DNA of 64,000 nt from Singulisphaera sp. GP187 (GTDB lineage Bacteria; Planctomycetota; Planctomycetia; Isosphaerales; Isosphaeraceae). The stretch lies in NCBI RefSeq assembly GCF_900129635.1, contig NZ_FSRB01000001.1:3449501-3513500 (forward strand), read 5' to 3'. The first letter of the stretch is position 1. Every line of letters begins with the position of its first letter. This document shows positions 1 to 8,095 of this stretch, piece after piece. The notes under the pieces were generated by a model, which searched no databases, was not told the origin of the DNA, and saw nothing but the letters and a program-made list of their open reading frames with translations. Made by a program: the position numbers and the translations under genes.

Positions 1-448
1 TGCGTGCCTTGGACCGGCCGCAGCATGAGCAAGTCTTGTCCGCCTCGGGCACGTCATGTTCGATGCGGACCTGGGGCAGGCGGCTGAAATCCAGCGTCCG
101 CGATGGCCGGGACTTCCTCGGAGCGGCCGGCGTCGGGGCCTCCGGTTCGGCCTCGGGAGTCACCTCGAGGTCCTCGCCGAACGCGAAGAGATGACCTTGT
201 CCGGGATCGTCGCATCGTTCGCTACGTCGCCCGTAGACATAGCGGCGGTACCGCTCCAACTCCTGGCGCAGGCGGTCGTTCTCTTGCGCCAACTCCTCAT
301 TGGCCCTGGTGGCTTGATCGAGTGCGGCGAGCAGGTCCTGGATCCGTTGCTGCATCGCATCGACGGGAGGGGCCGCGTCGCCAGAGACTGGCGGCGACGC
401 GGGCGATTCGGGGCCGGATTGGGCATTTCGACCGAGAGGAATAGTCAT
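1..448 (-). CDS. tnpC: IS66 transposase TnpC, N-terminal part (cut by window edge)
   Basis: This frame opens with an ATG at 448 and stays open to base 1, giving about 149 residues. It has a coiled-coil leader zipper (residues ~30-70, rich in Glu, Leu and Arg), then YVYGRRSER, then a Pro/Ala linker and a zinc-finger start, CSCCGRSKAR. This is the standard N-terminus of the IS66 DDE transposase, which cuts and joins the element ends. The catalytic DDE core would lie beyond the window. It follows tnpB with a 31-base gap. The protein is certain as a family member; completeness cannot be judged. Confidence 0.85.
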   Translation of the reverse strand, partial: MTIPLGRNAQSGPESPASPPVSGDAAPPVDAMQQRIQDLLAALDQATRANEELAQENDRLRQELERYRRYVYGRRSERCDDPGQGHLFAFGEDLEVTPEAEPEAPTPAAPRKSRPSRTLDFSRLPQVRIEHDVPEADKTCSCCGRSKAR

Positions 449-479
449 CACTTGAATTATCGCATGCTCACCTCTGATT

Positions 480-866
480 TCAAGTGGTTTTCCCGGGATT
501 CTCCCTGTTTTTCTCAGGCCTCCGGTATCGTTTTCGTTGCTGGGCGTTCCCCAGGTCGATGCCGCCCAGGAGCATGGCGAGTTGGGCGGACCGGAGTTCG
601 ATCGGGGCGTCGGAGGAGGGCCGGAGGGGGACCTGGAACGAGCCGGCTTCGAGGCGATAGTACCAGATCGCCAGGCCATCGACATTCCAGTAGAGGATCT
701 TGATGCGATCACGTCGGCGATTCAGGAAGAGGAAGAGATGGCCGGAGAGGAGCTCCTCCTGAGGGAAGGCTTGGCTGACGATTCCCGAGAGCCCGTCAAA
801 GCTTTTTCTGAGGTCGACGGAGTCGGCGTGAAGGAGGATCCGCACGGTGTGTGGGACGCTCAACAT
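480..866 (-). CDS. tnpB: IS66 accessory protein TnpB
   Basis: A 128-residue protein of the IS66 Orf2/TnpB family. It contains the family hallmark DLRKSFDGLSGIV near residue 20 and the LFLFLNRRRDRIKILYW segment near residue 50, followed by GLAIWYYRLEAGSF. TnpB is needed for IS66 transposition, but its biochemical role is not settled. Its start codon overlaps the end of tnpA by a few bases, which suggests translational coupling. Length is normal for the family (about 115-130 residues). Confidence 0.92.
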   Translation of the reverse strand: MLSVPHTVRILLHADSVDLRKSFDGLSGIVSQAFPQEELLSGHLFLFLNRRRDRIKILYWNVDGLAIWYYRLEAGSFQVPLRPSSDAPIELRSAQLAMLLGGIDLGNAQQRKRYRRPEKNRENPGKTT

Positions 867-1237
867 GAGGTGTCCTCCATCCTCGCCGCGACGCGGGCGA
901 CGGTCTCGACGACCCGGCAGACGAGTTCGTCGCCCGCGGCGATGGGCAGGAGGATTCGTCCGCCGTCGGGGAGTCGGATGGTGAGGAATTCAGCGGAATC
1001 GCCGGATCGCGACTCGGGGGCGGCGGCGAGGATGACCGGCACGAATGCCGGTTCGCGAGCCGGAGAGGGGACAGGGCCAGGCGAATCCGAGGCGAGGCGT
1101 CGCTTCCAAGCGTGGAAAGACGCGGTCGAGATCCCTTGGCCGTGGCAGAACTGGCCGATGGTGAGACCGCTGTCGGACTGCTGTTGCAGTCGCCGACGCC
1201 AGAGGACTGGGAGGGCAGGATTGGCGGCACGTGGCAT
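860..1237 (-). CDS. tnpA: IS66 accessory protein TnpA (HTH)
   Basis: A 125-residue protein starting MPRAANPALP. The central segment QQQSDSGLTIGQFCHGQGIS followed by TASFHAWKRRL is the helix-turn-helix typical of IS66 Orf1. The C-terminal half carries the conserved FLTIRLPDGGRILLP stretch. I chose the ATG at 1237 because a GGAG motif lies about nine bases upstream; an in-frame TTG at 1261 is the alternative. It is the first gene of the element and overlaps tnpB. Confidence 0.88.
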   Translation of the reverse strand: MPRAANPALPVLWRRRLQQQSDSGLTIGQFCHGQGISTASFHAWKRRLASDSPGPVPSPAREPAFVPVILAAAPESRSGDSAEFLTIRLPDGGRILLPIAAGDELVCRVVETVARVAARMEDTSC

Positions 1238-1570
1238 CTTCTGACTCCGGAGGACGAACAAAATGGTCCGTCTTCCAGGCTATCAGGCGGCACAAGACTG
1301 GCTATTTCGAGCGCTTACGATCTCGATCCAGATCGCAGAACCCATGTGGCCTCGCTCCTGATGCCGAAAACACTGCGGAAGCCGCTCTTCTGCCCGACGC
1401 TCCCGAACGAGATTCCGAACCCTGAGTCGACAACGCTTCAATCCCCGTGCTTAACGCTCCGGCCGAAGATCGGATTTTACCTGCAAATAACTGCAGTCGA
1501 CAGCGCCGAGAACATCTAACTGACTTCGCCTTGATATGACCCTCCAGATGGTTTCTCCATGTGGATCCGA

Positions 1571-1810
1571 GGCCAGGCACCCAAGACAGGCACGAAAGGG
1601 ATTCTGGGCAGTTTATTATGGAGTCGGTAGCCAGACACCCAAGGTGGGGAGGCCTGAATAGTGAACCCTGTCCGCAGTCACGCACTCAGCATCCCTAAAT
1701 CTCTCAACCCTCCCTAATTAAGTGCCTGGCCACTTGCACCTGCACCGCACTCAGCATCCCTAAATCTCTCAACCCTCCCTAATTAAGTGCCTGGCCACTT
1801 GCACCTGCAC
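1571..1810. repeat. CCAGGCAC-type dispersed repeats with a 65-bp tandem duplication
   Basis: The gene-free stretch 1319-1935 holds repeats and no convincing ORF. GGCCAGGCACCC occurs at 1571-1582, a related GCCAGACACCC at 1629-1639, and the reverse-oriented AGTGCCTGGCCAC at 1721 and 1786. A 65-base unit (1681-1745) is repeated without change at 1746-1810. The same termini recur near 2.6-2.9, 8.3, 32.1 and 55.9 kb, so this is a dispersed element family bounded by inverted ends. Confidence 0.75.
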
Positions 1811-1935
1811 AGGTACGGATGATGCCCGCCAGGAGAGGTAGATTGAGGACCTCCATCCGGAAGCCCTCATGCAGAAGCCCATCAACGTCGCCGACCTTTG
1901 GCGGGAAGCAGGGTAATGGGCCGCTCCTCTCGGCT

Positions 1936-2433
1936 TTAACCAGAGGCCGGGACGGACTCGGGTCGGTTCCCGCCCTTGCGTTCTGCTATTACCGCCTGAA
2001 GATGCTCGACGGGCTGGTTGAGGTCCGGAACGTCCTTGTCCCAAACCACCGGCACGCCGACCTGTCTGAAGAAGCTCTCCAGGCCGTCAGACCCGCCAGG
2101 CATCATAAGGCCAAGGATTCGACCCGAGGAATCCCCCGAATTCGCGAAGGCATGGAGGACGTGAGGGGGAACGCAGACGAACGCTCCGGGGCCGCACGGG
2201 GTCGGTCGGTTCATGTCGCTGACATAAAAGATGAACTGGCCGCTGAGGATGTAGAAGACCTCGGCTTCGGGGTGATGGTGTGGTTCCACACTTGCCTTCG
2301 GCGGTAACTCGGTCTCACTGATCATGAAATGGCCATTGGTCTGGGCAGACGAGACCTTGAAGGTCATCAAGCCGATCTTGAAAAGGATCTTCTCACCCTC
2401 GCCCGACTGCCTGATCACGGGTTCCCAACTCAT
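1936..2433 (-). CDS. Cupin-domain protein
   Basis: A 165-residue single-domain cupin. The first cupin motif is visible as VEPHHHPEAEVFYILSGQ (residues ~48-65), with three His and a Glu able to bind a metal. The second motif is GAFVCVPPHVLHAFANSG (~82-99), with the final metal His. A C-terminal helix region follows. Such small cupins are often metal-dependent enzymes or ligand-binding proteins; the sequence alone does not show the substrate. It stands alone between repeat-rich intergenic stretches. An AAAGGGG motif precedes the ATG at 2433. Confidence 0.85.
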   Translation of the reverse strand: MSWEPVIRQSGEGEKILFKIGLMTFKVSSAQTNGHFMISETELPPKASVEPHHHPEAEVFYILSGQFIFYVSDMNRPTPCGPGAFVCVPPHVLHAFANSGDSSGRILGLMMPGGSDGLESFFRQVGVPVVWDKDVPDLNQPVEHLQAVIAERKGGNRPESVPASG

Positions 2434-2599
2434 CTACACCCCTTTTGTCGTGCGATCGATTACCCCCTCCGATCCGGGACAGGCAAGGGATCGGTCGAGC
2501 CGATGCTCCCCGACATTAACAGAGACCGTCATCAACGCCAATGAAGGTTTGCTTTGAACCGATCTTCGGCAGCAAGCGTCTTGACAGTTGGAATTGAGA

Positions 2600-2925
2600 C
2601 GGAGTCGGTGGCCAGCCCCCCCCCCCCCCCCCCCCCCAAAAAAAAGGGGTGGGGGGAGGTGAATCAGGGGGCTTGGACAGTACAACGGGGTCTGCAGCCA
2701 TGCACCCAGCTTCTCTAAATCTCTCAGCACACCCAAACAAGGTGCCTGGCCCTTAAGGGAGTCATCGGGAGCGGATTCAAGGACGGATGAACTCTGGGAT
2801 CGCGAGCTGGACCAAGGTTATTTCGACAATTAAGTAGGGTGACAGCAGTTCTCTGACAATCACAATCCTCAGTCGAGCATTCTCCCAGACAGGAGGGTCG
2901 AAAAACCAATAAGGTGCCTGGCCAA
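2600..2925. repeat. Repeat element with a C22-A8 homopolymer
   Basis: The gap 2434-3011 has no credible gene. From 2600 a repeat related to the 1621-1732 copy is seen: GAGTCGGTGGCCAG at the left, CTCTAAATCTCTCA in the middle and GGTGCCTGGC at 2741-2750 on the right. Another GGTGCCTGGCCAAT lies near 2913. Where the 1.6-kb copy reads CCAGACACCCAAGG, this copy has 22 C (2616-2637) followed by 8 A. The tract may be real slippage or a base-calling problem. Confidence 0.65.
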
Positions 2926-3011
2926 TTGCTCACCTCCTACTTGACCAGGGTTCTAGGATGTGGTTTGTTATGTTAATTCCAAATTCATTACACTCATAGA
3001 GTCAACGACTC

Positions 3012-4004
3012 ATGGCGAGCGAGGTCTGGTCCGGAGGATCGATCGCGACCTATGTGGCTGGAGGCCCTTGCCCCCTCTGTTCTCTCAACCTGCGGGAGAG
3101 ATTCCGGGAAATCGAGGCGGAGGAGACAGGAGCGAGGTTTGGGGTCGACGCATGCCCGCGTTGCGGCCTGGGGCGTACCGTGCCGGTTCCGGCCGACCTG
3201 GCTCCTTACTACGGGGCGTCGTATTACGGGGGACGGCACGGGCTGACGGCCCGGTTGTGCCTGCGCCGGCGGCTCCGGATCGTCGAGCGCATCGTGGGAC
3301 AGGGGGCAGAGCCGAGCGCGGGGGCAGGTCGGTGGCTACTGGACTTCGGTTGCGGCGACGGCAGCTTCTTGGCCGAGGCTCGCGCTCGCGGGTGGAACGG
3401 CCGGGGGATCGAGCGGCATGGCCGGGAGCCGGTCCGGGACGGCCTGCCCGTGGTCTCGAGCCTTGCTGAGCTGGACGAGGGGATGCGGTTCGACTGCGCG
3501 ACGCTCTGGCACGTCCTGGAGCATCTTGAGGACCCGGTCGGGGCCCTGGGCGACCTCAGGCGTTGGATGAAGCCGAGGGGCGTCGTGTTGGCGGCGGTGC
3601 CCAATTTTGGCTCGTGGCAGGCAAGGGCGACCGGCGCCTCCTGGATCCACCTGGACATCCCACGGCACCTGTCCCATTTCACGCCGAGCGCGCTGGCGAG
3701 GACGTTCGAGGCGGCGGGCTTCCGGGTCGCCGGAACCTTCCAGGGGGAGTGGGAGTACGACGTGATCGGCTGGTCGCAAAGCCTTCTGAACCGTTGGCTC
3801 GGAGGCCGCAATGAATTCTTCAAGGCGGCGTCCGGGCGGCCCCGCGAGACGACCAGCCGCTTCGGCCGGTTCCAGGTCGTCGCCGGCCTGGGCCTCTCGG
3901 GGCTCGCGGCCCTGCCGGCATGGGTCGAGAGCCGGATCGGGCAGGGCGGGACGCTGATCGTGTGCGCCCGGGCCGGCGAAGGATCAACGCACGACGATGT
4001 ATAA
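3012..4004 (+). CDS. SAM-dependent methyltransferase with N-terminal zinc ribbon
   Basis: A 330-residue protein. An N-terminal ribbon is visible as CPLC (residues ~20-23) and CPRCGLG (~47-53). It is followed by a class I methyltransferase core: [15 protein letters not shown] (motif I, SAM binding, ~110-124), the acidic [15 protein letters not shown] (~162-176) and [10 protein letters not shown]. This matches the Methyltransf_23 type common in polysaccharide and glycan clusters. It overlaps the next gene (glycosyltransferase) by 8 bases, so the three genes 3012-6368 look like one operon. The substrate is probably a sugar or lipid-linked sugar, by context only. Confidence 0.88.
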   Translation: MASEVWSGGSIATYVAGGPCPLCSLNLRERFREIEAEETGARFGVDACPRCGLGRTVPVPADLAPYYGASYYGGRHGLTARLCLRRRLRIVERIVGQGAEPSAGAGRWLLDFGCGDGSFLAEARARGWNGRGIERHGREPVRDGLPVVSSLAELDEGMRFDCATLWHVLEHLEDPVGALGDLRRWMKPRGVVLAAVPNFGSWQARATGASWIHLDIPRHLSHFTPSALARTFEAAGFRVAGTFQGEWEYDVIGWSQSLLNRWLGGRNEFFKAASGRPRETTSRFGRFQVVAGLGLSGLAALPAWVESRIGQGGTLIVCARAGEGSTHDDV

Positions 4005-4821
4005 CCGCAAGAAGATCGTCGTCGTGATGCCGGCCTATAACGCCGAGGCGACCCTGGTCCGGACCTACCAGGAGATCGACCGGAGACTGGTCGACGAGGT
4101 CATCCTGGTGGACGACGCCAGCCGGGATCGAACCGTGGAGGTGGCCCGAAGGCTCGGCCTTCGGGTTCTGGTCCATCCCCGGAATCGGGGTTATGGCGGG
4201 AACCAGAAGACCTGCTACCTCGAAGCCTTGCGACTCGGCGCCGACATTGTCGTGATGGTCCACCCCGACTACCAGTACACCCCGCTCCTGATTCCGGCCA
4301 TGGCCACGATGATCACGTCGGGCGTCTACGACTGCGTGATCGGCAGCCGGATCCTGGGCGGGCAGGCCCGATCCGGCGGGATGCCAACCTATAAGTATTA
4401 TTTCAACAGGATGCTCACGCTGGCCCAGAATGTGTTGATGGGTTCCAAGCTCTCCGAGTTCCATACCGGCTACCGGGCGTTCTCGAGGGAGGTCCTGGAG
4501 CGGCTCCCTCTGGGCGAGAACTCCGACGACTTCGTCTTCGACAACCAGATGCTCGCCCAGATCATTGCCTCGGGCTTCCGGATCGGCGAGGTCTCGTGCC
4601 CGACGCGCTACTTCGCCGAGGCCTCCTCGATCGGGTTCCGGCGATCGGTGATCTACGGGCTGGGCGTGCTCGAGACCGCCTGGCGATATCGACTCCATCG
4701 CTGGGGCCTCCGCCGCGATCGGCTCTTCGACGAGGGAGGCCTCCGCCTCGACCCTTGCGGGTCCGACGGGTTGGGCGCTCCCTTATTGGCCGAGAACGGA
4801 GACCGGTATTGCCCGAAATGA
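3997..4821 (+). CDS. Family 2 glycosyltransferase (dolichyl-phosphate-mannose-synthase-like)
   Basis: A 274-residue GT-A fold enzyme. It starts with [19 protein letters not shown], then [12 protein letters not shown] (residues ~35-46), the usual nucleotide-sugar binding segments, and [16 protein letters not shown]. The metal-binding motif is MVHPDYQY, in place of the common DxD. No C-terminal membrane segments are evident. It probably moves a sugar from a nucleotide donor to a lipid or protein acceptor. It overlaps both neighbours (8 and 4 bases), which implies coupled translation with the methyltransferase and the membrane glycosyltransferase. Confidence 0.9.
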   Translation: MYNRKKIVVVMPAYNAEATLVRTYQEIDRRLVDEVILVDDASRDRTVEVARRLGLRVLVHPRNRGYGGNQKTCYLEALRLGADIVVMVHPDYQYTPLLIPAMATMITSGVYDCVIGSRILGGQARSGGMPTYKYYFNRMLTLAQNVLMGSKLSEFHTGYRAFSREVLERLPLGENSDDFVFDNQMLAQIIASGFRIGEVSCPTRYFAEASSIGFRRSVIYGLGVLETAWRYRLHRWGLRRDRLFDEGGLRLDPCGSDGLGAPLLAENGDRYCPK

Positions 4822-6368
4822 CCCAACAACCCACGACCGAGACCGCGGCCCTCGACTCACCCCGACCGTCCCGGAGTCCGATCGTCCGGCTCGAGGTCGC
4901 GTCGCTGACGCTGACGATCGCCTGCGGACTCGGGGCCTGGGCGGTAGGTCTACGGATGCTGGGGTACGATTATGACGAGGTCACTCGCGCCCACTCGGCC
5001 TGGCTGGCCTCGCAAGGACTCCGCCCGTATAACGACTTCTTCGAATGTCATCCCCCTTATTTCGCGCTGCTGGGTCCGCTGGTTCGGGGCCTGGCTCCCG
5101 TCGACATTCTCCAGACGCTCCGGGGCGTGGCGGCGGTGGGCAACTTGCTGTTCCTCGGGGGTCTTGCGGCCCTCGGGGCGTCCCTGGTGGGTACCGGGCG
5201 GCGATGGGCCTGGCTCGGTCTGGCCGTCGTGGCGTTTCATCCCGCCGTCCTCCAGTACCTCGTGGAATTCCGGATCGACGGGTGGGGTTATGCCCTCGCG
5301 GCCTGGAGCCTCTACCGCCATCGACGGCTTGCCCCCGATCGTTCCTACCGCGACTTCGAGGTTGGGATCCTCACTGGGATCGCCACCCTGCTGTTCTGCC
5401 CCAAGCTGACGATCTTGCCGGCGCTGGTCGTCGCGTTCGGACAGACAGGTTCCTTGAGGACGCCCCGGCGGGTATTCCGGTCCATCCTGGCCTACTCGGC
5501 GGGGGTCGGTGTTGCCGTCGGCCTTTTCGTCCTCTTCCTGACGTCGCAGGGAATCGACTTCGGCCGCATGTTCGAGTTGCTGGTCCGATATCATGCCGTC
5601 TCGGGATCCAACGCGAGCTTCCATCTCGGCCTGGCCCAGGGCATCCTCCAGCAGAAGGCGCTCGCGTGGCTGACGCTCGCCGGGGTCATCGCCTGGGCGA
5701 TCGATCGGCTCCGCCGGAAGGCCTGGCCCGGGGCTTATGAGACGGCCTTGTTCGCCTGGCTGTCGGCGCAGGCCATACTCGTCGCCTATCCCTACAAACA
5801 GTATTTCGCGCCCTGGTTCCTGTTCGCCTCCACCTACCTCGGGGACCTCGGCCAGGGGTCTTCGACCTGGCTGGGGCGGGCCCGGATGGTCGCGTTCCTC
5901 GCGGCGTGCGTGGCAACCGGATTCGGGACGGTCCAGTCGGCCCTGGATTGGTCCCACCAGGACGAGGCCCGGTTGCAAGAAGAGCGGATCCGCTGGATGA
6001 ACCAGGTCGCGGCCCCCGAGGACCGAGTGATCGGATCGCCACCGCTCCACCCGATCGACCGGCTCGACACCTTCTTCGTCTGGTTCAACACCTCGGACCC
6101 TGGCGGGTTCGACTCGGAACGCATCCTGTCGAGGCTGCCGACCTATCGGGAGAACGTCGCCCCGGGCCGGTTCCTCCAGGAGTTGGAGGCCCATCCTCCC
6201 GCCGTCGTGGCCATCGCGGGCGACTGGCGGATGGTCTCCTACACGGCGGGCCAGGTGGCTGCCCTTTCTCAGTTCCTGCCGAGGCGAGGCTACCGGACCA
6301 TCCAGGTCGGCCCCGCCGTGTTCGCCGTCCGACCTGATCGTCTCGAGCAAGCCCGCCTGGCGAAATGA
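4818..6368 (+). CDS. Multi-pass membrane glycosyltransferase-like protein (GT39/PMT-like)
   Basis: A 516-residue integral membrane protein. The ATG at 4818 overlaps the stop of the upstream gene (ATGA), so I prefer it to the longer open frame that starts at 4596. After the first membrane segment comes [19 protein letters not shown], with the acidic pair in the first periplasmic loop that is typical of ArnT/PMT-like enzymes, then [12 protein letters not shown]. About ten hydrophobic segments follow, and a soluble C-terminal part (~400-516). Such enzymes use polyprenyl-phosphate sugars made by GT2 proteins like the upstream one. Donor and acceptor are unknown. Confidence 0.82.
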   Translation: MTQQPTTETAALDSPRPSRSPIVRLEVASLTLTIACGLGAWAVGLRMLGYDYDEVTRAHSAWLASQGLRPYNDFFECHPPYFALLGPLVRGLAPVDILQTLRGVAAVGNLLFLGGLAALGASLVGTGRRWAWLGLAVVAFHPAVLQYLVEFRIDGWGYALAAWSLYRHRRLAPDRSYRDFEVGILTGIATLLFCPKLTILPALVVAFGQTGSLRTPRRVFRSILAYSAGVGVAVGLFVLFLTSQGIDFGRMFELLVRYHAVSGSNASFHLGLAQGILQQKALAWLTLAGVIAWAIDRLRRKAWPGAYETALFAWLSAQAILVAYPYKQYFAPWFLFASTYLGDLGQGSSTWLGRARMVAFLAACVATGFGTVQSALDWSHQDEARLQEERIRWMNQVAAPEDRVIGSPPLHPIDRLDTFFVWFNTSDPGGFDSERILSRLPTYRENVAPGRFLQELEAHPPAVVAIAGDWRMVSYTAGQVAALSQFLPRRGYRTIQVGPAVFAVRPDRLEQARLAK

Positions 6369-6448
6369 CGGAGGCCCAAGACGGCTAGCGCCTCATCCCC
6401 ATCAAAAGCCGAATCCCCCGCCAACTTCCGGCGCATGGTACGGGACGA

Positions 6449-6478
6449 CCAGCCGAGCCATTTTGCAAGCTCGGCTGG
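6449..6478. terminator. Stem-loop between convergent genes
   Basis: CCAGCCGAGC and GCTCGGCTGG form a perfect 10-bp stem around a 10-base loop that contains TTTT. It sits between the end of the glycosyltransferase operon (6368) and the end of rsr (6526), which converge. There is no strong U tract after either arm, so it may be a weak or Rho-assisted bidirectional terminator. Confidence 0.55.
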
Positions 6479-6525
6479 CCTCCGTTCCGGGTTCGTCGTT
6501 CAGAGAGTCGCATATGCTGCGAAGT

Positions 6526-7827
6526 TCACGGGGCGACATTCGATTCGTACTTGACGATATAATCGAGCACCTTATCTGACCAGCCGTCGATGTGAACCCA
6601 CTGGCCGTAGCCCACACCGTTCTGGTTGCTCGCGACGTTGATCAAGTAGCCCTTCCTCTGGGGGACGCCGTCCTGGCTCTGCTCGTCCGTGAGAACGATG
6701 AGACGATCGTGCTGCGGCAACCCCTTCAATGCAGCCCCCAACAAGGTCCCGTTGCTCGGCTGGGAGTTCAGGATCGCGTCACGAAGGCCGAAGCCACGAC
6801 GAGTAGGGACCTCGATGCGCTGGTTGGAAAAGCTGAAGATCCGAACGTCGATGAACATCTCACGAGCAATCATGGCAAGCGAGCAACCCACATCCATTCG
6901 AGACTGCTCCGACCGTGCAGATAGCCTGGCCGCCATCGATGGCGAAATATCCACCAGGATGATGGTGCGACCCGCGATCTTCTCCTTTTCAGCGAAGCAC
7001 TCGAAGAATTTGGCCTCCAACTCGGGCTCGAACTGAGGGTTGTGCCGCGCCGCGGCGATGAAGTTGATCGGCAGGAGTCGTCCGGCCTTCACACCACGAA
7101 TTCCAGCACGGATATCCTCGTCGGCCACGCCTGCCTTGGTCATGTTTCGGACGTTGCGAAGCATGGCCAGACCGCCCAGATTGTTCTCAGCGAGCAGCCG
7201 CGACCACGAGGCCTTCTTGTCACCCCCCTTGGAAAGCTCGACTTCCCAGGTATCCGGCGTAGCCAGCTCGCCCTTGACAAGCTTGCGCCACAACTCGGCC
7301 TGAGCCTCGTCGGCAGGCTTGGGACGGGTGATTCGCAGGGCGTCGCGCAGCTTCACCGCCTTCTGGCCGCCGTTGTACTTGGCCAGTTGGTACTCGTCGA
7401 ACTTACGGAAAGAGTCGCCCAGCCCACGCTTGACCTGCTTGGCCAGCGGCTCGTCCTGGTTGTCCTTCCAGTAGATGGACAGAAACTCGGCGATGTCGTC
7501 GGGCCGGAGAACGACGCGAGGGAACAGACCCTTGGCCTGCGTGCGGCCATCCTTGGTCCGCATCAGCTCGCGAGCGAGCAGGAGCGGAACATGGCGGAGG
7601 CGCATCTCTTCCTTGGCCTCAATGGCGACGCGAGCGACATCTTCAGCGGGGATCACTTTCACCAGCTCCGCAATCCGCTGGCCGATGGTCTGGCCGCCCT
7701 CGTAGAACTCTGACTCCCAGAGCAGGCAGGACATGACGGAGCGTTCGAGCTGAGCCAGCGAGTCGATTCGGGCGGCGGGAGCGCCTTCATGGGTGAAAAT
7801 CTTTGGGAGTCGGTTCAGCGTAGCCAT
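6526..7827 (-). CDS. rsr: Bacterial Ro60 orthologue (TROVE domain protein)
   Basis: A 433-residue TROVE protein starting MATLNRLPKIFTHEGAPAAR. Residues ~1-280 form the alpha-helical repeat ring, with QLERSVMSCLLWESEFYEGG near the N-terminus, as in Ro60 and Deinococcus Rsr. The C-terminal von Willebrand A domain starts near residue 290 and has the metal site ILVDISPSM, then NGTLLGAAL and LIVLTDEQS. Rsr binds Y RNAs on its outer surface and misfolded or structured RNA in its central hole, and works with exonucleases in RNA quality control. Three Y-RNA-like genes lie immediately upstream on the same strand, so they are probably co-transcribed. Ribosome site is weak (GTGGGTG). No rtcB or PNPase gene is in the window. 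Confidence 0.95.
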   Translation of the reverse strand: MATLNRLPKIFTHEGAPAARIDSLAQLERSVMSCLLWESEFYEGGQTIGQRIAELVKVIPAEDVARVAIEAKEEMRLRHVPLLLARELMRTKDGRTQAKGLFPRVVLRPDDIAEFLSIYWKDNQDEPLAKQVKRGLGDSFRKFDEYQLAKYNGGQKAVKLRDALRITRPKPADEAQAELWRKLVKGELATPDTWEVELSKGGDKKASWSRLLAENNLGGLAMLRNVRNMTKAGVADEDIRAGIRGVKAGRLLPINFIAAARHNPQFEPELEAKFFECFAEKEKIAGRTIILVDISPSMAARLSARSEQSRMDVGCSLAMIAREMFIDVRIFSFSNQRIEVPTRRGFGLRDAILNSQPSNGTLLGAALKGLPQHDRLIVLTDEQSQDGVPQRKGYLINVASNQNGVGYGQWVHIDGWSDKVLDYIVKYESNVAP

Positions 7828-7848
7828 AAAAACACCCACATCAAAAGC

Positions 7849-7944
7849 GGGCGGAGTAGAACCGGAAAGGGGCTCGCGGGGTTTGGACCCGCCACCGGCA
7901 AGCCGGTGTCTACCAAAAAGTAACCCGATCCTGCACCACCACCC
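7849..7944 (-). ncRNA. Y-RNA-like gene 3 (closest to rsr, reduced)
   Basis: Read on the minus strand, GGGTGG (7944-7939) pairs with CCGCCC (7854-7849), and AGGATCGG (7932-7925) pairs with CCGGTTCT (7865-7858), with an internal bulge holding TGGTGC. This two-step bulged stem resembles the Ro60-binding stem of Y RNAs. Inside are a hairpin CACCGG-CTTG-CCGGTG (7908-7893) and a T-arm-like hairpin with GCGGG/CCCGC arms and a 7-base loop (7892-7876). There is no D arm. It shares GGTGGTGCAG with the two upstream copies. It ends 21 bases before the rsr start codon. Confidence 0.75.
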
Positions 7945-7956
7945 TGTTGCGGAAAC

Positions 7957-8084
7957 CGTGCGGGGAAGGTTCGAATCAGCATTCCCTTTCGGGACTTTTG
8001 CTCGACCCATTGAGCGAATCGACTTGCGTCGATACAGGATTCGAACCTGTTACACAAAGTATGCCGATCCTGCACCCCCGCACG
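7957..8084 (-). ncRNA. Y-RNA-like gene 2 (YrlA-type, rearranged tRNA-like domain)
   Basis: The clearest of three copies. Stem: CGTGCGGGG (8084-8076) with CCCCGCACG (7965-7957), a bulge with GTGCAG facing CGAACCTT, then GATCGGCAT (8069-8061) with ATGCTGATT (7982-7974). The head has, in order, a T arm ACAGG-TTCGAAT-CCTGT (8050-8034), an acceptor-like stem closed by a GNRA loop ATCGAC-GCAA-GTCGAT (8033-8018), a D arm GCTC...GAGC with GGG in the loop (8015-8000), and a small TCCC-GAAA-GGGA hairpin. T arm, closed acceptor, D arm is the reverse of a tRNA and fits the YrlA class of bacterial Y RNAs. Confidence 0.88.
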
Positions 8085-8095
8085 ATGGTTCAAGC

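Larger units (their letters stand above)
1..1318 (-). mobile_element. IS66-family insertion sequence, right part only
   Basis: The element carries tnpA, tnpB and the 5' part of tnpC on the minus strand, in the IS66 order. Read on the minus strand it appears to begin at 1318 with GTAAGCGCT, which matches the usual IS66 terminus. The other end lies outside the window, so neither the inverted repeat pair nor the 8-bp target duplication can be checked. All three frames look intact where visible, so it may be a functional copy. Confidence 0.85.

Noticed and set aside
4596..4817. Extended N-terminus of the membrane glycosyltransferase
   Set aside because: Residues before 4818 are Arg/Pro-rich and overlap the GT2 gene; the ATGA overlap and hydrophobic start favour 4818.
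6449..6478. Fourth Y-RNA or regulatory RNA
   Set aside because: It is a simple 10-bp hairpin between convergent genes, better explained as a terminator.
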